This document shows, piece by piece, positions 1 through 11,106 of a DNA stretch of 64,000 bases. The first letter of the stretch is position 1, and every line of letters begins with the position of its first letter. Under the pieces are notes generated by a model. The model saw only the letters and a program-made list of their open reading frames with translations, did no database searches and was not told the DNA's origin. Origin of the DNA: Piliocolobus tephrosceles (lineage: Eukaryota > Chordata > Mammalia > Primates > Cercopithecidae); NCBI RefSeq assembly GCF_002776525.5, contig NC_045437.1:134518979-134582978 (forward strand), written 5' to 3'. Both the position numbers and the translations under genes were made by a program.

Positions 1-522
1 TATATACCCAGAGGAATATAAATCATTCTACCATAAAAACACATGTGCATGAATGTGCATTGCAGCACTGTTCAGAATAACAAAGACAATGAATCAACCT
101 AAATGCCCATCAATGACAGATTGGACAAAGAAAATGTTGTATATGTACACCATGGAATCCTATGCAGCCATAAAAAGAACAACATCATGTCTAATGTGGG
201 AACATGGATGGAGCTGGAGGCTATCATCCTAAGCAAACCAACACAGGAACAGAAAACCACATACCTCATGTTCTCACTTATAAGTGGAAGCTAAATGATG
301 AGAACTCATGAACACAAAGAAGGGAACAACAGACACTGGGGTCTACTTGAGGGTGGAGAGTTGAGGGAGGGAGAAGAGCAGGAAAAAAATAACTACAGGG
401 TACTAGGCTTAATACCTGGATGATGAAATAGTCTGTACAGCAAACTCCTGTGACGCTAGTTTACCTACATAACAAAGCTTCACATGTACCCTGGAACCTA
501 AAATAAAAGTTCAAAATAAAAA
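1..522 (+). mobile_element. L1 (L1P-type) 3' end, ORF2 tail and 3' UTR
   Basis: The stretch reads as the last part of a LINE-1 in sense orientation. It holds the C-terminal ORF2 coding region, with the familiar GTWMELEAIILSK segment near 206-244 in a frame ending at 294, followed by a 3' UTR and an A-rich end. The element enters from outside the window, so its 5' end and target duplication cannot be seen. The ORF2 frame is broken upstream of 103. The UTR looks primate-era (L1PA/L1PB); the exact subfamily is not resolved by eye. Confidence 0.88.
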
Positions 523-547
523 GATGGGGTCATAGGCACTAATGCCA

Positions 548-790
548 AATGAGTAACATGATAGTTAAGCCAGGCCTTGGAGTCAGATGGACTGACAGTT
601 GAATTCAGCTTCTGTGACCAAGCAGTATGATTTGGAGCAAGTTGCTTATCCTTTCTCAGTACCAGTTTCTACATCTGTACATTAGGAATAATGATATCTA
701 TCCCAGAGAGTTGTTTCAAGGATCAAATGAGTTTATGCATTTAAAGAAAAGCACTTTGAACAAAATACGTAATTAATGGCAGTTCCTAAC
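548..790 (+). mobile_element. MIR SINE
   Basis: This is a tRNA-derived MIR core in sense orientation. A 'cttggagtcagatggac' block is followed by the 'agcaagttgcttatcctttctc' and 'ctacatctgtacattaggaataatgatat' blocks. It is heavily diverged and has no visible target duplication. It ends next to an antisense L1M. Confidence 0.75.
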
Positions 791-1122
791 AAAAATTTAA
801 TGCATTTTAAAATTGAAATATAATTTGCATGCAGTGAAATGCTTAATATGTGTATCATTTAATCAGCTTTGATGATGCATATCAAGACACAGAACATTTT
901 CATCACCCTCGAAATTTCCCTCATGAACATTTCCCAGGCAATACCTCACCAGAAGCAAGCACTGAACCGATTTCTGTCATCATAGATTAGTTCTGACTAT
1001 TCTCTACTTTCATATACATAAAATTATACAAGTATTTTTTCTGGTGTTAGACCTATACCATACTACTTTTGAGATTTGTCCATGTTATTATGTGTGACAG
1101 TCTTTTTATTGTTGAATAGTAG
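791..1122 (-). mobile_element. L1M 3' region, antisense (left part)
   Basis: This is antisense old L1 (L1M class). The reverse complement carries the UTR and late ORF2 stretch that in many L1M copies reads 'acattttcatcaccc' and 'gagatttgtccatgttatta' on this strand. It is continuous with the block at 1483-2340 and was separated from it by a later THE1-type LTR insertion. Confidence 0.75.
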
Positions 1123-1482
1123 TCTACTATGTTAGTCCATTTTCACACTGGCTATAAAGAACTACCTGAGACTGGGTAATTTATAAAGAAAAGAGGTTTA
1201 ATTGACTCACAGTTCTGGAAACTTACAATCATGGCAGAAGGCAAAGGGGAGACAAGGTATGTCTTACATGGTGGCAGGAGACAGAGAGAGCGAGCAGGGA
1301 ACTGCCAAACACTTTTAAACCATCAGAGCTCATGAGAACTCACTCACTACCAGGAGAACAGGATGGGGGAAACCACCTCCATGATCTAATCACCTTCCAG
1401 CCAGGTCCTGACCTTGACACATGGGAATTACAATTAGAGATGAGATTTGGATGGGGACACAGAGCCAAACCATATCATCTAC
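1123..1482 (-). mobile_element. THE1-type MaLR solo LTR with target duplication
   Basis: A solitary ERVL-MaLR LTR lies antisense at 1128-1477 (350 bp). Its reverse complement starts near 'tgatatggtttggctctgtg' and ends in the 'aaattacccagtctcaggtagtt' region typical of THE1/MST LTRs. Identical 5-bp copies of tctac flank it at 1123-1127 and 1478-1482. It sits inside an antisense L1M, so it is younger than that L1. No internal sequence remains, consistent with LTR-LTR recombination. Confidence 0.88.
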
Positions 1483-2134
1483 TTTATGAATATGTAAGAG
1501 TTTATCCATTTTTTTTGTTAGACATCTGTGTTGTTTTCAGGATTGAATTATTATAATTAAAGTTATTAAGAAAACTTGTGCACAAATGTTTTCAATCCTC
1601 TTCAATAAATACCTAGGAATGGAATTTCTAGGTCTTAAAGTAGATAATTGGACAACTTTATAAGAAACTGCCAAATTGGTTTTCAAAGTGATAGGAACAT
1701 TATATAATTCTACCAGTAATGTATGAGAACTGTGGTTACTTCACATCTTTTTAACTTTTGATGCTCTCATTCTTTTTATTTTTAGCCATTCTGATAAGTG
1801 TGTAGAACTATCTCATTGTGGTTTTAATTTGCATTTGAAAACAAATGCAAATTAAGCACCACTGCTTGTCTTTATTGGCTATTTTATCTAGTTTTATGAA
1901 GTGCATGTTTATATATATGTTAAATGTATGCATTACAAATATTTTCTCCTAGTCTCTGTGGTCCATCTCTTTATTTTCTTGGTGGTATTTTTTGATGAGT
2001 AGATGCTTTTAATTTTCATGAAGTTTAAAGTATTTATTTCTTCTTACGGTTTGTGCTTTTGTGTCCCTTCTAAGAAATCTTTTCCTCCTGAAGTTATAAA
2101 GATATTCTAGCTTTTGTTCCAGGAGATCTCTAGT

Positions 2135-2179
<45 letters not shown>

Positions 2180-2340
2180 TGTTTCAATCTGTGCTCTGAC
2201 TCAAACTGATTTTTGTGTATGGTATAAGGTAGAGGTTAAGCTTCTTTATTTTTACATAAATATTCAGCTGTTTTGTACTATTTGTTGAAGCACTTTTTCC
2301 TCTTTTGAATTAATGTTGTGCTCTTGTTAAAAGCCAGTTG
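1483..2340 (-). mobile_element. L1M ORF2 region, antisense (right part)
   Basis: This continues the antisense L1M after the THE1 LTR. Landmarks are 'aagaaactgccaaattggtt', 'gccattctgataagtgtg' and 'tttttgtgtatggtataagg', which are late ORF2 when read on the minus strand. Stops and indels are everywhere. A run of about 35 T interrupts it at 2139-2173, and a TA microsatellite at 2342-2362 follows. Confidence 0.82.
2139..2173. repeat. Poly-T tract
   Basis: An almost pure run of about 35 T lies inside an antisense L1M. It is probably an expanded homopolymer, or the tail trace of an insertion with nothing else left of it. Confidence 0.9.
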
Positions 2341-2341
2341 A

Positions 2342-2362
2342 ATATATATATATATATATATG
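2342..2362. repeat. (TA)n microsatellite
   Basis: About ten TA units precede an old antisense Alu. Confidence 0.9.
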
Positions 2363-2395
2363 TCTACCTATTTCAGAACTCTCTATTCTGTTTTA

Positions 2396-2729
2396 TTATT
2401 TATTTTTATTTTTATAGGGACAGTCTCACGATGTCACCCAGTCTGCAGTGCAGTGGCACAGTCATATCTCACTATAACCTCAAATTCCTGGATGCAAGCA
2501 ATCTCTTTGCCTTAGCCTCCTGAGTGTCTAGGACTACAGGTATGTGCTACGATGCCTGGCTAATTTCTTTCTTTGCTTTTTTTTTTTCTTTTTTATTTTA
2601 TTTTATTTTTTGTAGAAACAGGGTCTTACTATGTTGCCCAGGCTGGTAGTGAACTCCTGACCTCATGCAATCTTCTTCTCTTGGCCTCTCAAAGCACTAG
2701 GATTGCAGGCATGAGCCTTGATGTCTGGC
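2396..2729 (-). mobile_element. Old Alu (AluJ-like), antisense
   Basis: Both Alu arms are recognisable in reverse: the right arm from the 'gacagtctca' area, a T-rich middle linker at 2571-2612, and the left arm with 'gttgcccaggctggtagtgaactcctgacctc'-type sequence ending in 'tgtctggct'. The high divergence and expanded linker suggest an AluJ. Confidence 0.82.
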
Positions 2730-3055
2730 TTACTCTATTTTATGGACTCATTTATTTATAATGACAGCTATTTTAAGTTTAGTTTTTAAATTAATTTTAT
2801 ATCTATTTTTTCCATTTTGTAGATTTCAAATGCAGTAATTAAAACCTCAGAAATTTTGCTTATGATTTTTTGAAAAAGTTTTTTCCCTTTTGATGTCATA
2901 TGCACATGTATTTATGTATGTGTTCAGTATGTATACATACCAATACACACATACACACACACTAAGGCATATAGGTCATTAATATTCTTCGATTGTCCTA
3001 GTTTTTAGACATCAAATTTTTGTAAGCTCCCTTATTTTTCAGAGATCAGTTTGAG
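2730..3055. other. AT-rich spacer with short CA/TG tracts
   Basis: I see no gene or assignable transposon. There is an alternating tgtatg/acacac stretch at about 2905-2962. The left part may be more antisense L1M but is too diverged to call. Confidence 0.5.
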
Positions 3056-3256
3056 CAGTGGTTTTTAAATTTTAGCAAAGCATACGAATTATCTAGATGG
3101 TTTATTAAATAAAAGCAGATTTCTGGACCTTACTCTAAGAAATTTTGACTTAGTAAAGTCAAATAGTAAGTCTGGGAAAGGGTTGAAGAATTTGCATGCC
3201 TAACAAGCTCAGATGATGCTGATGCTGCTGGCTTATGAAACATACTTTAAACAGCA
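3056..3256. mobile_element. MER5A-like hAT-Charlie element
   Basis: This is a short non-autonomous DNA transposon of the MER5 group. It starts with 'cagtggtttttaaatttta' and carries the 'gaatttgcatgcctaacaag' and 'gatgatgctgatgctgctgg' blocks. The far end is decayed, so the terminal inverted repeats and the 8-bp target duplication cannot be confirmed. It lies in the opposite orientation to the related copy near 61.1 kb. The family consensus strand is left open. Confidence 0.8.
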
Positions 3257-3871
3257 TAGGCTTAGAAAAATTAGATGGCCTTTCTAATGTTCATACAGTA
3301 GCTTTATTGGAACTTTGATTTGCCTTTTCTAAAGACTAGTTCCATAGCCACTAATTTATAGTGTCTTCACTTGAAAAGACATCTGAAAAATCTATTCCAT
3401 GCACCACAGCGTAAGAGCCAGGAAGCATTAGACAGATTGATAGTACCAACACTGCCTCATTTCCTTCTTCCTTCCTGGAAACTGGGTTTTGGTCTGTGAA
3501 CAGAGACGGGCACATTCTTATATATACTACAGCTGAATAGAGCCCTGTGATGAACATGCACAGCAAAACAGGCATTCTTCTCCCTGCATCCTCTGTCAAC
3601 AATCAGAGAGAGCTTTATTGTCCCCTTAATGGTTGATTGGTTTCTAAACCAGAAACATTTTTATAGCCAAGTCCTTTAAAACTTTCCTAAATTTATGTTG
3701 TAAGTAGCTAGCATCTAAGTGAATATTCTTGACAGAAGAGACATTCTGAATTAAAGTTTGATACTCTCAAAAAAAACCTCAGTAATCAAAGTCCCAACCC
3801 AAACCCCTAAGCTTCTCTAGGTTTTTGAGGACAAGCAGAGAACATTTTACTTTTCCTTTCCAATAGATCAA
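3257..3871. other. Unassigned sequence
   Basis: No gene or repeat was recognised. An 83-codon minus-strand frame at 3351-3602 has no motif, no visible splice context and no known similarity. Confidence 0.4.
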
Positions 3872-4212
3872 GAATATGTGGAAAGGCTGGGCATGGTGGC
3901 TCATGCCTGTAATCCCAGTACTTTGGGAGGCCGAGGCGGTAGTATCACTTGAGGTCAGGAGTTCGAGACCAGCCTGGACAACATGGCGAAACCCCATTTC
4001 TACTAAAAATACAAACATATTAGCCAGGTGTGGTGGTGGGCGCCTGCAATCCCAGCTACTTTGGAGGCTGAGGCAGGAGAATTGCTTTTGTACCTGGGAG
4101 GTGGAGGTTGCAGTGAGCTGAGATTGTGCAATTGCACTCCAGCCTGGACAACAGAGTGAGACTTCAACTTCCAAAAAAAAGTAATAATAAAAAAAAAATG
4201 AATAAGTGGGAA
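3872..4212 (+). mobile_element. Alu (AluS-like), sense, with target duplication
   Basis: This is a full-length two-arm Alu starting 'ggctgggcatggtggctcat' at 3885 and ending in an interrupted A tail near 4198. Imperfect flanking repeats (gaatatgtggaaa at 3872-3884, gaataagtgggaa at 4200-4212) are its likely target-site duplication. Long open frames here on both strands are Alu artefacts. Confidence 0.92.
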
Positions 4213-5264
4213 GAAATAACTGTACCACAACTATACATCAATTATGTAGAATGTTTATAGTTGTACAAGGACTCAATAAAGGTACACTGTGTTGAAATTT
4301 TCTTTTATGAATGGTTAATTACCTATTTGGCCCTTAAACCCATGTTAATAAAAAATGAATTCTTACTAAGTATTTATACTTAAACTTCCTTAACGATGCC
4401 AAAAAGAGAAAAATAATTTATCTTCTTTATAAAAAAAAGAAAAAGTTATTCTGCCTAGAGAAGGAGGAGTGTTTGTTTGACATTCTTCCTAGCAGTTCTG
4501 CAAGCAACATGAACATCACAGCTCAATCATTTATTCACTGGCATTTGGGAATACTAGATAGAAAGTGCTTTATCCTCAAAGGAAGGCCCATTCACGACTA
4601 GCTAAGAGCACACACCACACTTACTTTAGCAGTGAGAAATTCAGAAATAAAATGACAGCAGGCCTGTGGCCATAACTAAAGTGATATTAAATAGCTCCAC
4701 ACTTCCACCTTGCACGTGCATGACATATGACCTATGGTGCCAAGAGAAGGGAGCCAATGCCACACCTCACCTACATTGTTCTCCCGGTTCCCAGAAGCCT
4801 TTGGGTTATGAAGGATTATTTTTCTTTCTTTTTTGAAGGAGATTAAAAGGGCATCAAGTGAGTTACCAATGGAATTTTCAGAGACATCCTACAACTTCTC
4901 TTGAATATGCCATGTGGTTCTAAGCTGTAAAATCATCTTTTCCCCAGTGCTTTTAACTAGCAGTGAATACAATCCTACTACTGTCTACAGTAGATGAGCA
5001 CGGAGACTTAAATTCTACTAAGTCTGGGAATGAGCCTGGCCCCTGACCCTTTCTTGCTACACAGCCTTAGAAAACCTTTTTACTTATCTCCCCTTTGGTT
5101 TCCCAGAACAGAAATCTCTATTCCAGATGGTTGTTATGAGTTGTGCTTATAATATTTTTTTTCAAAGCTCATAGCACAACGCCTGACTCACCATACACAC
5201 TCCACAAATGGTGGTTCTAAGCATTCTATCTCTCCTCTCACTCCATCTGTCCCTCCCTCCCTGA
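4213..5264. other. Unassigned unique sequence
   Basis: About 1 kb of AT-rich sequence with no recognisable gene, RNA or transposon. Confidence 0.4.
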
Positions 5265-5310
5265 CACTCTCTCTATATATATACACATATATGCATATAC
5301 ACATGCGCAT

Positions 5311-5356
<46 letters not shown>
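5265..5356. repeat. (TA)n/(CA)n compound microsatellite
   Basis: A tatata/cacata stretch runs into about 22 uninterrupted CA units (roughly 5311-5355). It is probably polymorphic in length. Confidence 0.93.
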
Positions 5357-5358
<2 letters not shown>

Positions 5359-6394
5359 ATACTATTCAATAAATTACATATATTTATACATACAGGTTTT
5401 TGTATGTGTATAAGGATGTATTTATATGCATGCAAATACATACTCTGTTGATGACTGTCTAATTACCATTACTGTGATAATTATCATTTGAACTAGAAAA
5501 AAATAATTGAGACCTTTTGACTTCAACTTAGAGTCTGCTCCAGCATGGGTATATATCCAAAATAAATACAAAGACAGCTCCCCTAAAGACCTTAAGGAAT
5601 AACAAAATTTTGTCAAAGTCTCCTGTGGACACTGTAAATACGAATAGTGTATTATACAGAACCACTTCTTTACTCATCTCTTTACCTGAAGTCTTTTATC
5701 ACATAAGTAGCTACCTTCATTTCTCTTTTCTTTCTAGCTGAGACACCCGCACAAACCTGTCCGCATGCTTTGTCTTTGCCCTCTGACCACCCTCTTTATT
5801 ATAGAGTCAGTGCAGGCTTCCTTCAGTTTCTACCATTGTATCTTTACCTGTGGTAATACTTCCCATAAGTGGTGGGATCTTTTCAAGGTAGAAAAGATCT
5901 TTCCTTTAAGAGACAAAGTAAAGAGAAGAAGAAGGTTAGGGAAAGGAGGAGGAGAAAGGCTGCGAATTTAGATAAGTATCTTTAAATGTATCACATTTGT
6001 CTTAGAAAATAATAAAGTCACAAACCCATACCTTAGCAGTCCTAATCTTCTTGAATCATGGACATAAATTTCAGGGCAACATTGGGATTAAGAAAATCCC
6101 CTCAGGCCACCACAAAAAGGACAGTTGTCTCAGCCTTCACATAGGTTCCAGTATAGCCTTCTCCAAATCCCTGAGGATGGAGGTTTCTTTCAAGTCTACA
6201 AAATCACCAGAGAAAGACAATGTCCATAAAGAAAAGCAAAAGCAAAAACAAGACAGAGTGATATTAAATTAAAGGCCATTTGGTTTGGAGAGACTAAACA
6301 AAAGATATTTTAAATTCTGTTTGTCATAAAATTGCATAATGCCTGAATGGATTCAGTCCTGACTGAATTAAAGAATCATACAAAAAGAAAATTC
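5357..6394. other. Unassigned unique sequence
   Basis: No gene or assignable repeat was found. A purine-rich run lies near 5922-5960. Several 60-75-codon frames lack any motif. Confidence 0.4.
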
Positions 6395-6545
6395 ATAGTG
6401 TATCAAGGCTAGAAGGTATTTTAGGACTTATCAAATCAAATTTGCTCATTTAACTTACAGGGAAACTGAGGATGGGAGAGCAAAAGTGATTTTCCATGAT
6501 GATTCATTATCTGTGGCATAGTTCAATCTGTGTGTCAAGCAAATC
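6395..6545. mobile_element. MIR-related fragment (tentative)
   Basis: The 'ctagaaggtattttaggacttatcaaat ... cagggaaactgagg' pattern resembles MIR/MIR3-type relics. It is too diverged to orient or bound safely. Confidence 0.4.
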
Positions 6546-6599
6546 TTTAGTATACGAAAACAATGTGCTTAACACTGGTCTATCATAAAAGTAAGACCA

Positions 6600-7838
6600 G
6601 GCACCAGTGCATTACTCCACCTTGAAATACCTCCCTCACTTGACTTCTAAGGTACCAAGCTTACTGCTACTACTGGCCACTTCATCTTGGCTACCTCTGT
6701 TGCATCTTTTCAACCTCCCAGTTTCCAACATAAGGAGATCTTAGGGTTCAGTCCTGAGCCTCTTCTCTATACACACTTTCTCACCAAGTACATCTTCCAG
6801 GTCCACAGCTTGAGATACCAATTATACTCTGACAACTCTAAGATTTGTCTCCAGGCCCAGATATTTCCCTGAACTCTAAACTCAATCAACTGACTCTTCA
6901 ACAACTCTACCTGGGATTCCAATAGACATGTCAGATATAACATGACCCAACTGAGGTCATGACTTCACCACCACCACCACCACCACCAGCTCCCACTTGG
7001 AAAATACTAAAGCCCTCCTTCTTCTAAGTGTATGCCTTCTGAGTCAATGGCAATTTTATTCACCCAGTTGGTCAGGCCTAAACCCTCCAAGTAAACCTTG
7101 ATGGCTGTCTTGCCTATATACCTCACATTGTCCATTTCATCAGCACATTCTGGTGGTGCTATTTTCAGAATAAATCCAGTAGCTGACCATTTTTTACCAC
7201 ATCTTTTACTACTATGCTGGTGCAAGACATCATTAAAGATCTGCAAGGTTGCACAGCAGGCTCTCTCAGACTAGGGCTGGTATTCTCCACCAGGCCCACG
7301 TAAGAGAATGACACTCCCCTGCTCAAAACCTTCCACCTCACTCAGACTCAAAATTAAAGTTGTTACAATGGCCAAAAAGATCCTGCTTGATGTTTGATGC
7401 ATCTTTCTTACCACCGTCCTCATCATCTACTCTTCTCCCTCTCATTTCTTCCTCTCTAGCCATGCTCTCCTCTAATACACCTCTGACTCTATCAGGAGCC
7501 TTTGAACTCATCATTCCCTCTACCTGGGAAACTTTTCTCCTCACTGTTTCATGTCTTTGCCCAAATGTTACCTTTCCAGTGAGGACCCTTGTAAAATTAC
7601 CCTGCTTAAAATTATAAACTCATACCACATATCTCATCCCTTTTTCTCTAGATGTAAAAGTCTTTTTGATGTATTACATGTCTATCTGTTTATTATCTGT
7701 CATCCCCCAATAAAATGTAAACTCCATGCATGCAAGAAATTCTATCTCTGGTATCCTGCTGTGTCTCCAGCATTTCACTTCACTGATAACCTTGCACGAA
7801 GGTGGAGCTCAATAAATATTCATTGAATGAATGAATAA
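6600..7838 (+). mobile_element. L2 LINE, long 3' portion
   Basis: This is an ancient L2 (CR1-clade) LINE in sense orientation. Landmarks in order are the 'ccctcacttgacttctaagg' coding stretch, 'aactctacctgggattccaata', 'cccagttggtcaggcctaaa', 'ctcaaaaccttccacctcactcagac' and the late 'tttgcccaaatgttac' block. The L2 3' end is 'ctcaataaatattcattgaatgaatgaataa'. About 1.2 kb survives, longer than most L2 relics. The coding frame is destroyed. A (CAC)n run at about 6968-6988 interrupts it. Confidence 0.85.
6968..6988. repeat. (CAC)n trinucleotide repeat
   Basis: About seven CAC units inside the L2 relic. Confidence 0.9.
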
Positions 7839-8544
7839 GCAGACAGTAAGGTTAAGTAAACCTTCTCATGGCCACTCAGTTGATAAGTGGCTCAGCCTGG
7901 TTTGAACCAAAAGCATTCTATCTCCTGTATTTTTGACAACTATGAAATACTGACTAGATGAATGTCTTCTAGTGTTGGGCTTAGGAAAAGGATTGCTATA
8001 GTCTGGAGTGTGATGCAAAAGATGAATGTTAGGTATATTTGTGAAGTTAGCAAACAAAAGCCCTGAAACTATTTCTAGGAGATACTCTAAAGAGTATGTG
8101 TGGCATGTATTGGGATGACTCTGCTTACAGGCTAATACTGAAATCTCATTGTTACTTTCATCATGTCTTTTTCAGATTTTCTGCCTTTGCTTCCATGCCA
8201 TTATTTCCTGTCATTCCCTCAACTCTCAGTCTCTGCTTTACTATAATAAAAACTATGAAGTAAATGAATCCAGGGTTAGACAACAAAAAAGAGAAATGAC
8301 GTGTTTAGGGAAAAGGGATTGGGCAGTCATCAAAGGACTTTAGATCTAAACCTAACCTGGTCACCAATTTGTCATTTGCCTTTAAGGTTGTCCCTTCTTC
8401 TTCCTGGGGTACCCCTCATTTTTATTTTATGTTACCCCTCTTTGGGGGTAACATAAATTCCTTTGAAGATCTTTAGCTCCCAAAAATGATCATTTTTTTT
8501 TTTAACTAATAAAAGGCTCCCTTGTCCTCAGTAGTCTAAAAGTG
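7839..8544. other. Unassigned sequence with a short perfect hairpin
   Basis: No gene was found. A 13-bp perfect inverted repeat (8426-8438 with 8445-8457) follows the palindrome ggggtacccc (8407-8416). A MIR-like trace may lie at about 7865-7930. Confidence 0.4.
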
Positions 8545-8785
8545 GTTAGGAAATATAGTGCAATGTTTAAGAACTCGGCTTTGGGGTTTACTACTGAGGT
8601 TCTGGTTCTGGTTCCATCACTGTGGAACCCTGGCCAAGATAATCAACTTCTCTAAGTATCATATTTCTTTTCTATAAAAGAGAGATGATGAAAATACCTA
8701 TCCCTCTAGGATGTTTATGCAAATGAAACGAAGTCATAGGTAAATCATTCATTACTGTGCATAATGTAAGTGCTCAATAAACTTT
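8545..8785 (+). mobile_element. MIR SINE
   Basis: This is a near full-length MIR in sense orientation. Its blocks 'atagtgcaatgtttaagaa', 'ctggttctggttccatcactg', 'tctataaaagagagatgatg' and 'taagtgctcaataaa' fall in MIR order. Divergence is ancient. Confidence 0.85.
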
Positions 8786-9444
8786 TACTGTTCTTTTTTT
8801 TTAAAGTTTTTACTGCTACAGGGTTACATTCTGCATGACATTTCATAAATGTATCTACGTTCATCTTACTTCCCACTGGAGTCTGAATCTTTCCATCTTT
8901 TATCATATGACATTGCTTTTGTAGCCCTTAATGACTTTGGGCAACTTTGTCTGGACCATCTCCAGGATCAGTTGTATGCAGTTACCCCAGCTGCCCCCAT
9001 ATTCCCGGGCAGATGGTGGGACATTGTAACATGAGAAAGTCATGTTTTCTGATTCATTCATTGTCTGCTTTCTCATACCCAGCAATTTGAAGATGATCTT
9101 GGCCTCAGTTTTGGAATGTCAAGCCACAGTCTACAATTATTGCTGCATTCTGAAGCCAAGAGACACAACACTGGAAGCAAACAATGCTGTAATTCAGCAC
9201 AATGATAGATGGAGTTATTAAAGAAATTGTGCTGACTGCTTTGAGAATTTAAGTCTCAAGTCTATCCACATGCATCTTTCTTTCTTCTTTTCCTAACTGA
9301 TATTAAGAAACTGTCTATGCTCAGGTAGTACAACAGAAAAATATGTCACCTACCTTTCAGGTTTAGTTACATCCCAACCTAATAGTTACAGTGCTTCAGG
9401 GAAAAGGTACTTACAGTCCATTCTAAGTCATCCAAGGACATGAT
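8786..9444. other. Unassigned unique sequence
   Basis: I see no gene or repeat that can be named. Confidence 0.4.
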
Positions 9445-9580
9445 CCAAAGCACATTTACAAAGCAAATGTTTATGAAATATATAATCTTTGCCACGCACT
9501 TTGTTAAAGACTGGGGATATGGTAGAGGATAATAGTGACTTTATTCCTACCTTCATTAAGCCTTTGTTCCAGCAGTTTTT
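9445..9580 (-). mobile_element. L2 3' end, antisense
   Basis: On the plus strand the pattern 'atgtttatgaaatatataatctttgccacgcactttgttaaagactggggatatggtagaggataa' (shown here in pieces of the L2 tail, read in reverse) is the usual antisense signature of an L2 3' end. It is short and diverged. Confidence 0.6.
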
Positions 9581-10631
9581 CTTTATCTTTTGTTATTTCT
9601 TAAGTTTGCCCAGATATGGTTAGACATGACACATTCCTACAAATTTGTTGATTCTCTCAACTAGTGATATAGGGTGTGCTGATATAAATATCCCAATTTC
9701 TGCTTGATAGAGAGAGACAACTCCATAATTTTTGGTTTTCTTGGGAACAACTCTCATTTCCTTACTTTGCTTCCCACCTCCCACCCAATACACACCTCTT
9801 TCTGCTTTATTTCCCTCCTTCAACAAAGAAACAAAATGTATTCACCAAATTCCACTATCCATTAATAAGATGCCACATGGCACAGTAAAGGGCACTAGGT
9901 CCAGAGGGCACAGCTTTAGAAATTAGCTTTTTTGAAATCCTTGGAAACAATAAAGGGATTATATGGTAAAATAAAATGAGAAAGTATATACTAGGAATAA
10001 TGTGAAATAAAATAATGTCAAGAAAGAACAACATATGTCTTAAATCACCAGTGTCTGCATGGGAAAGTACTAATCATAGAGGTAGGTGGCATCTTTGCCT
10101 GTCAGGCGGCCTTGAACGCTTCAGGGAATCTGTCATTTTTCAAGAGGTATCAATTAGTGGTTGCTCTGATGGCAGAGTGTGAACCACACCTCTCTAATGG
10201 TTAGGTTGTGTTAAAAATGATTCCTGTGAGCATAAAGCACACACAGACATGGGTTTCACAGATACCCTGGCACCAAGACAGACTCCCAAGAGAGGTAGGC
10301 ATCCTGAGAAGGCAGAACCAGGAGAGTGGGAGTAGTAGAAGGTATTAGCAACTCTAAATGGGTCTTAAGATTTTTGAGCAGAAGTGTACTGGGGGAAAGG
10401 ATGAACTATGGATTCAAATGTATCTAATGCTGAATTTAAATTTAAAACTATGCCAACAGATTTGGGTCCTACTGGGAATTAAAGAAGCTTTGCTGTAAAG
10501 ATTTACCTCTCAAGAAGTGTGATCATAGAGATACCATATAGGCATACACACCTACACATAGCATTCCTGTTGCCAACAATGCTTCACAGTATGTATATTA
10601 CTTCCATTTGCATAGAAGGAAATTGAGTTTG
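9581..10631. other. Unassigned unique sequence
   Basis: About 1 kb without a recognisable gene or repeat. Confidence 0.4.
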
Positions 10632-10964
10632 GAGACTGTCAGGCCTCTGAGCCCAAGCTAAACCATCATATCCCCTGTGACCTACAAGTACATATCCAGA
10701 TGGCTGATTCCTGCCTTAACTGATGACATTCTACCACAAAAGAAGTGAAAATGGCCAGTTCCTGCCTTAACTGATGACATTCCACCACAAAAGAATTGAA
10801 AATGGCCTGTTTCTGATTTAACTGATGACATTACCTCATGAAATTCCTTCTCTTGGCTCATCCTGGCTCAAAAGCTCCCCGACTGAGCACTTTGTAACCC
10901 CCACTCCTGTCCACCAGAGAACAACTCCCCTTTGACTGTAATTTTCCTTTACCTACCCAAATCC

Positions 10965-10970
10965 TATAAA
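10965..10970 (+). promoter_or_regulatory. LTR7 TATA box
   Basis: TATAAA lies within 'cctataaaatgg', at the place where the LTR7 core promoter has its TATA element. Transcription would begin a few tens of bases downstream, still inside the LTR. Function is inferred only. Confidence 0.6.
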
Positions 10971-11036
10971 ATGGCCCCATCCCTATCTCCCTTCACTGAC
11001 TCTCTTTTTGGACTCAGCCCGCCTGCACCCAGGTGA

Positions 11037-11042
11037 AACAAA
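11037..11042 (+). promoter_or_regulatory. Degraded LTR7 polyadenylation signal (AACAAA)
   Basis: Where the LTR family normally carries AATAAA just before 'cagc', this copy reads AACAAA. The LTR may therefore terminate transcripts poorly, while its TATA box is intact. Confidence 0.55.
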
Positions 11043-11106
11043 CAGCCTTGTTGCTCACACAAAGCCTGTTCAGTGGTCTCTTCACATGGACACAAGTGAA
11101 AGAGAC

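Larger units (their letters stand above)
10632..11106 (+). mobile_element. Solo LTR7 (HERV-H LTR) with target duplication
   Basis: This solitary HERV-H LTR spans 10637-11101 in sense orientation. It begins 'tgtcaggcctctgagcccaa', carries partly repeated 'ccttaactgatgacatt' units, and then the 'cctataaaatggcccc' promoter region and a 'gacaca' end. Identical gagac copies (10632-10636 and 11102-11106) flank it. No internal HERV-H sequence is present, so it is a recombination-derived solo LTR. LTR7 elements are known as pluripotency-stage promoters and enhancers; whether this copy acts is unknown. The TATA box survives but the polyadenylation signal is altered. Confidence 0.95.

Noticed and set aside
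3351..3602. 83-codon minus-strand frame as an exon
   Set aside because: No splice signals in frame, no motif and no known similarity were seen. Frames of this length are expected by chance.
3779..4230. 149-codon minus-strand frame and two others over the same place
   Set aside because: They read through a full-length Alu. Alu sequences commonly give such frames, and the peptides are the typical antisense-Alu type.
5238..5441. 67-codon minus-strand frame with a CVCVCV run
   Set aside because: It is a translation of the CA microsatellite.
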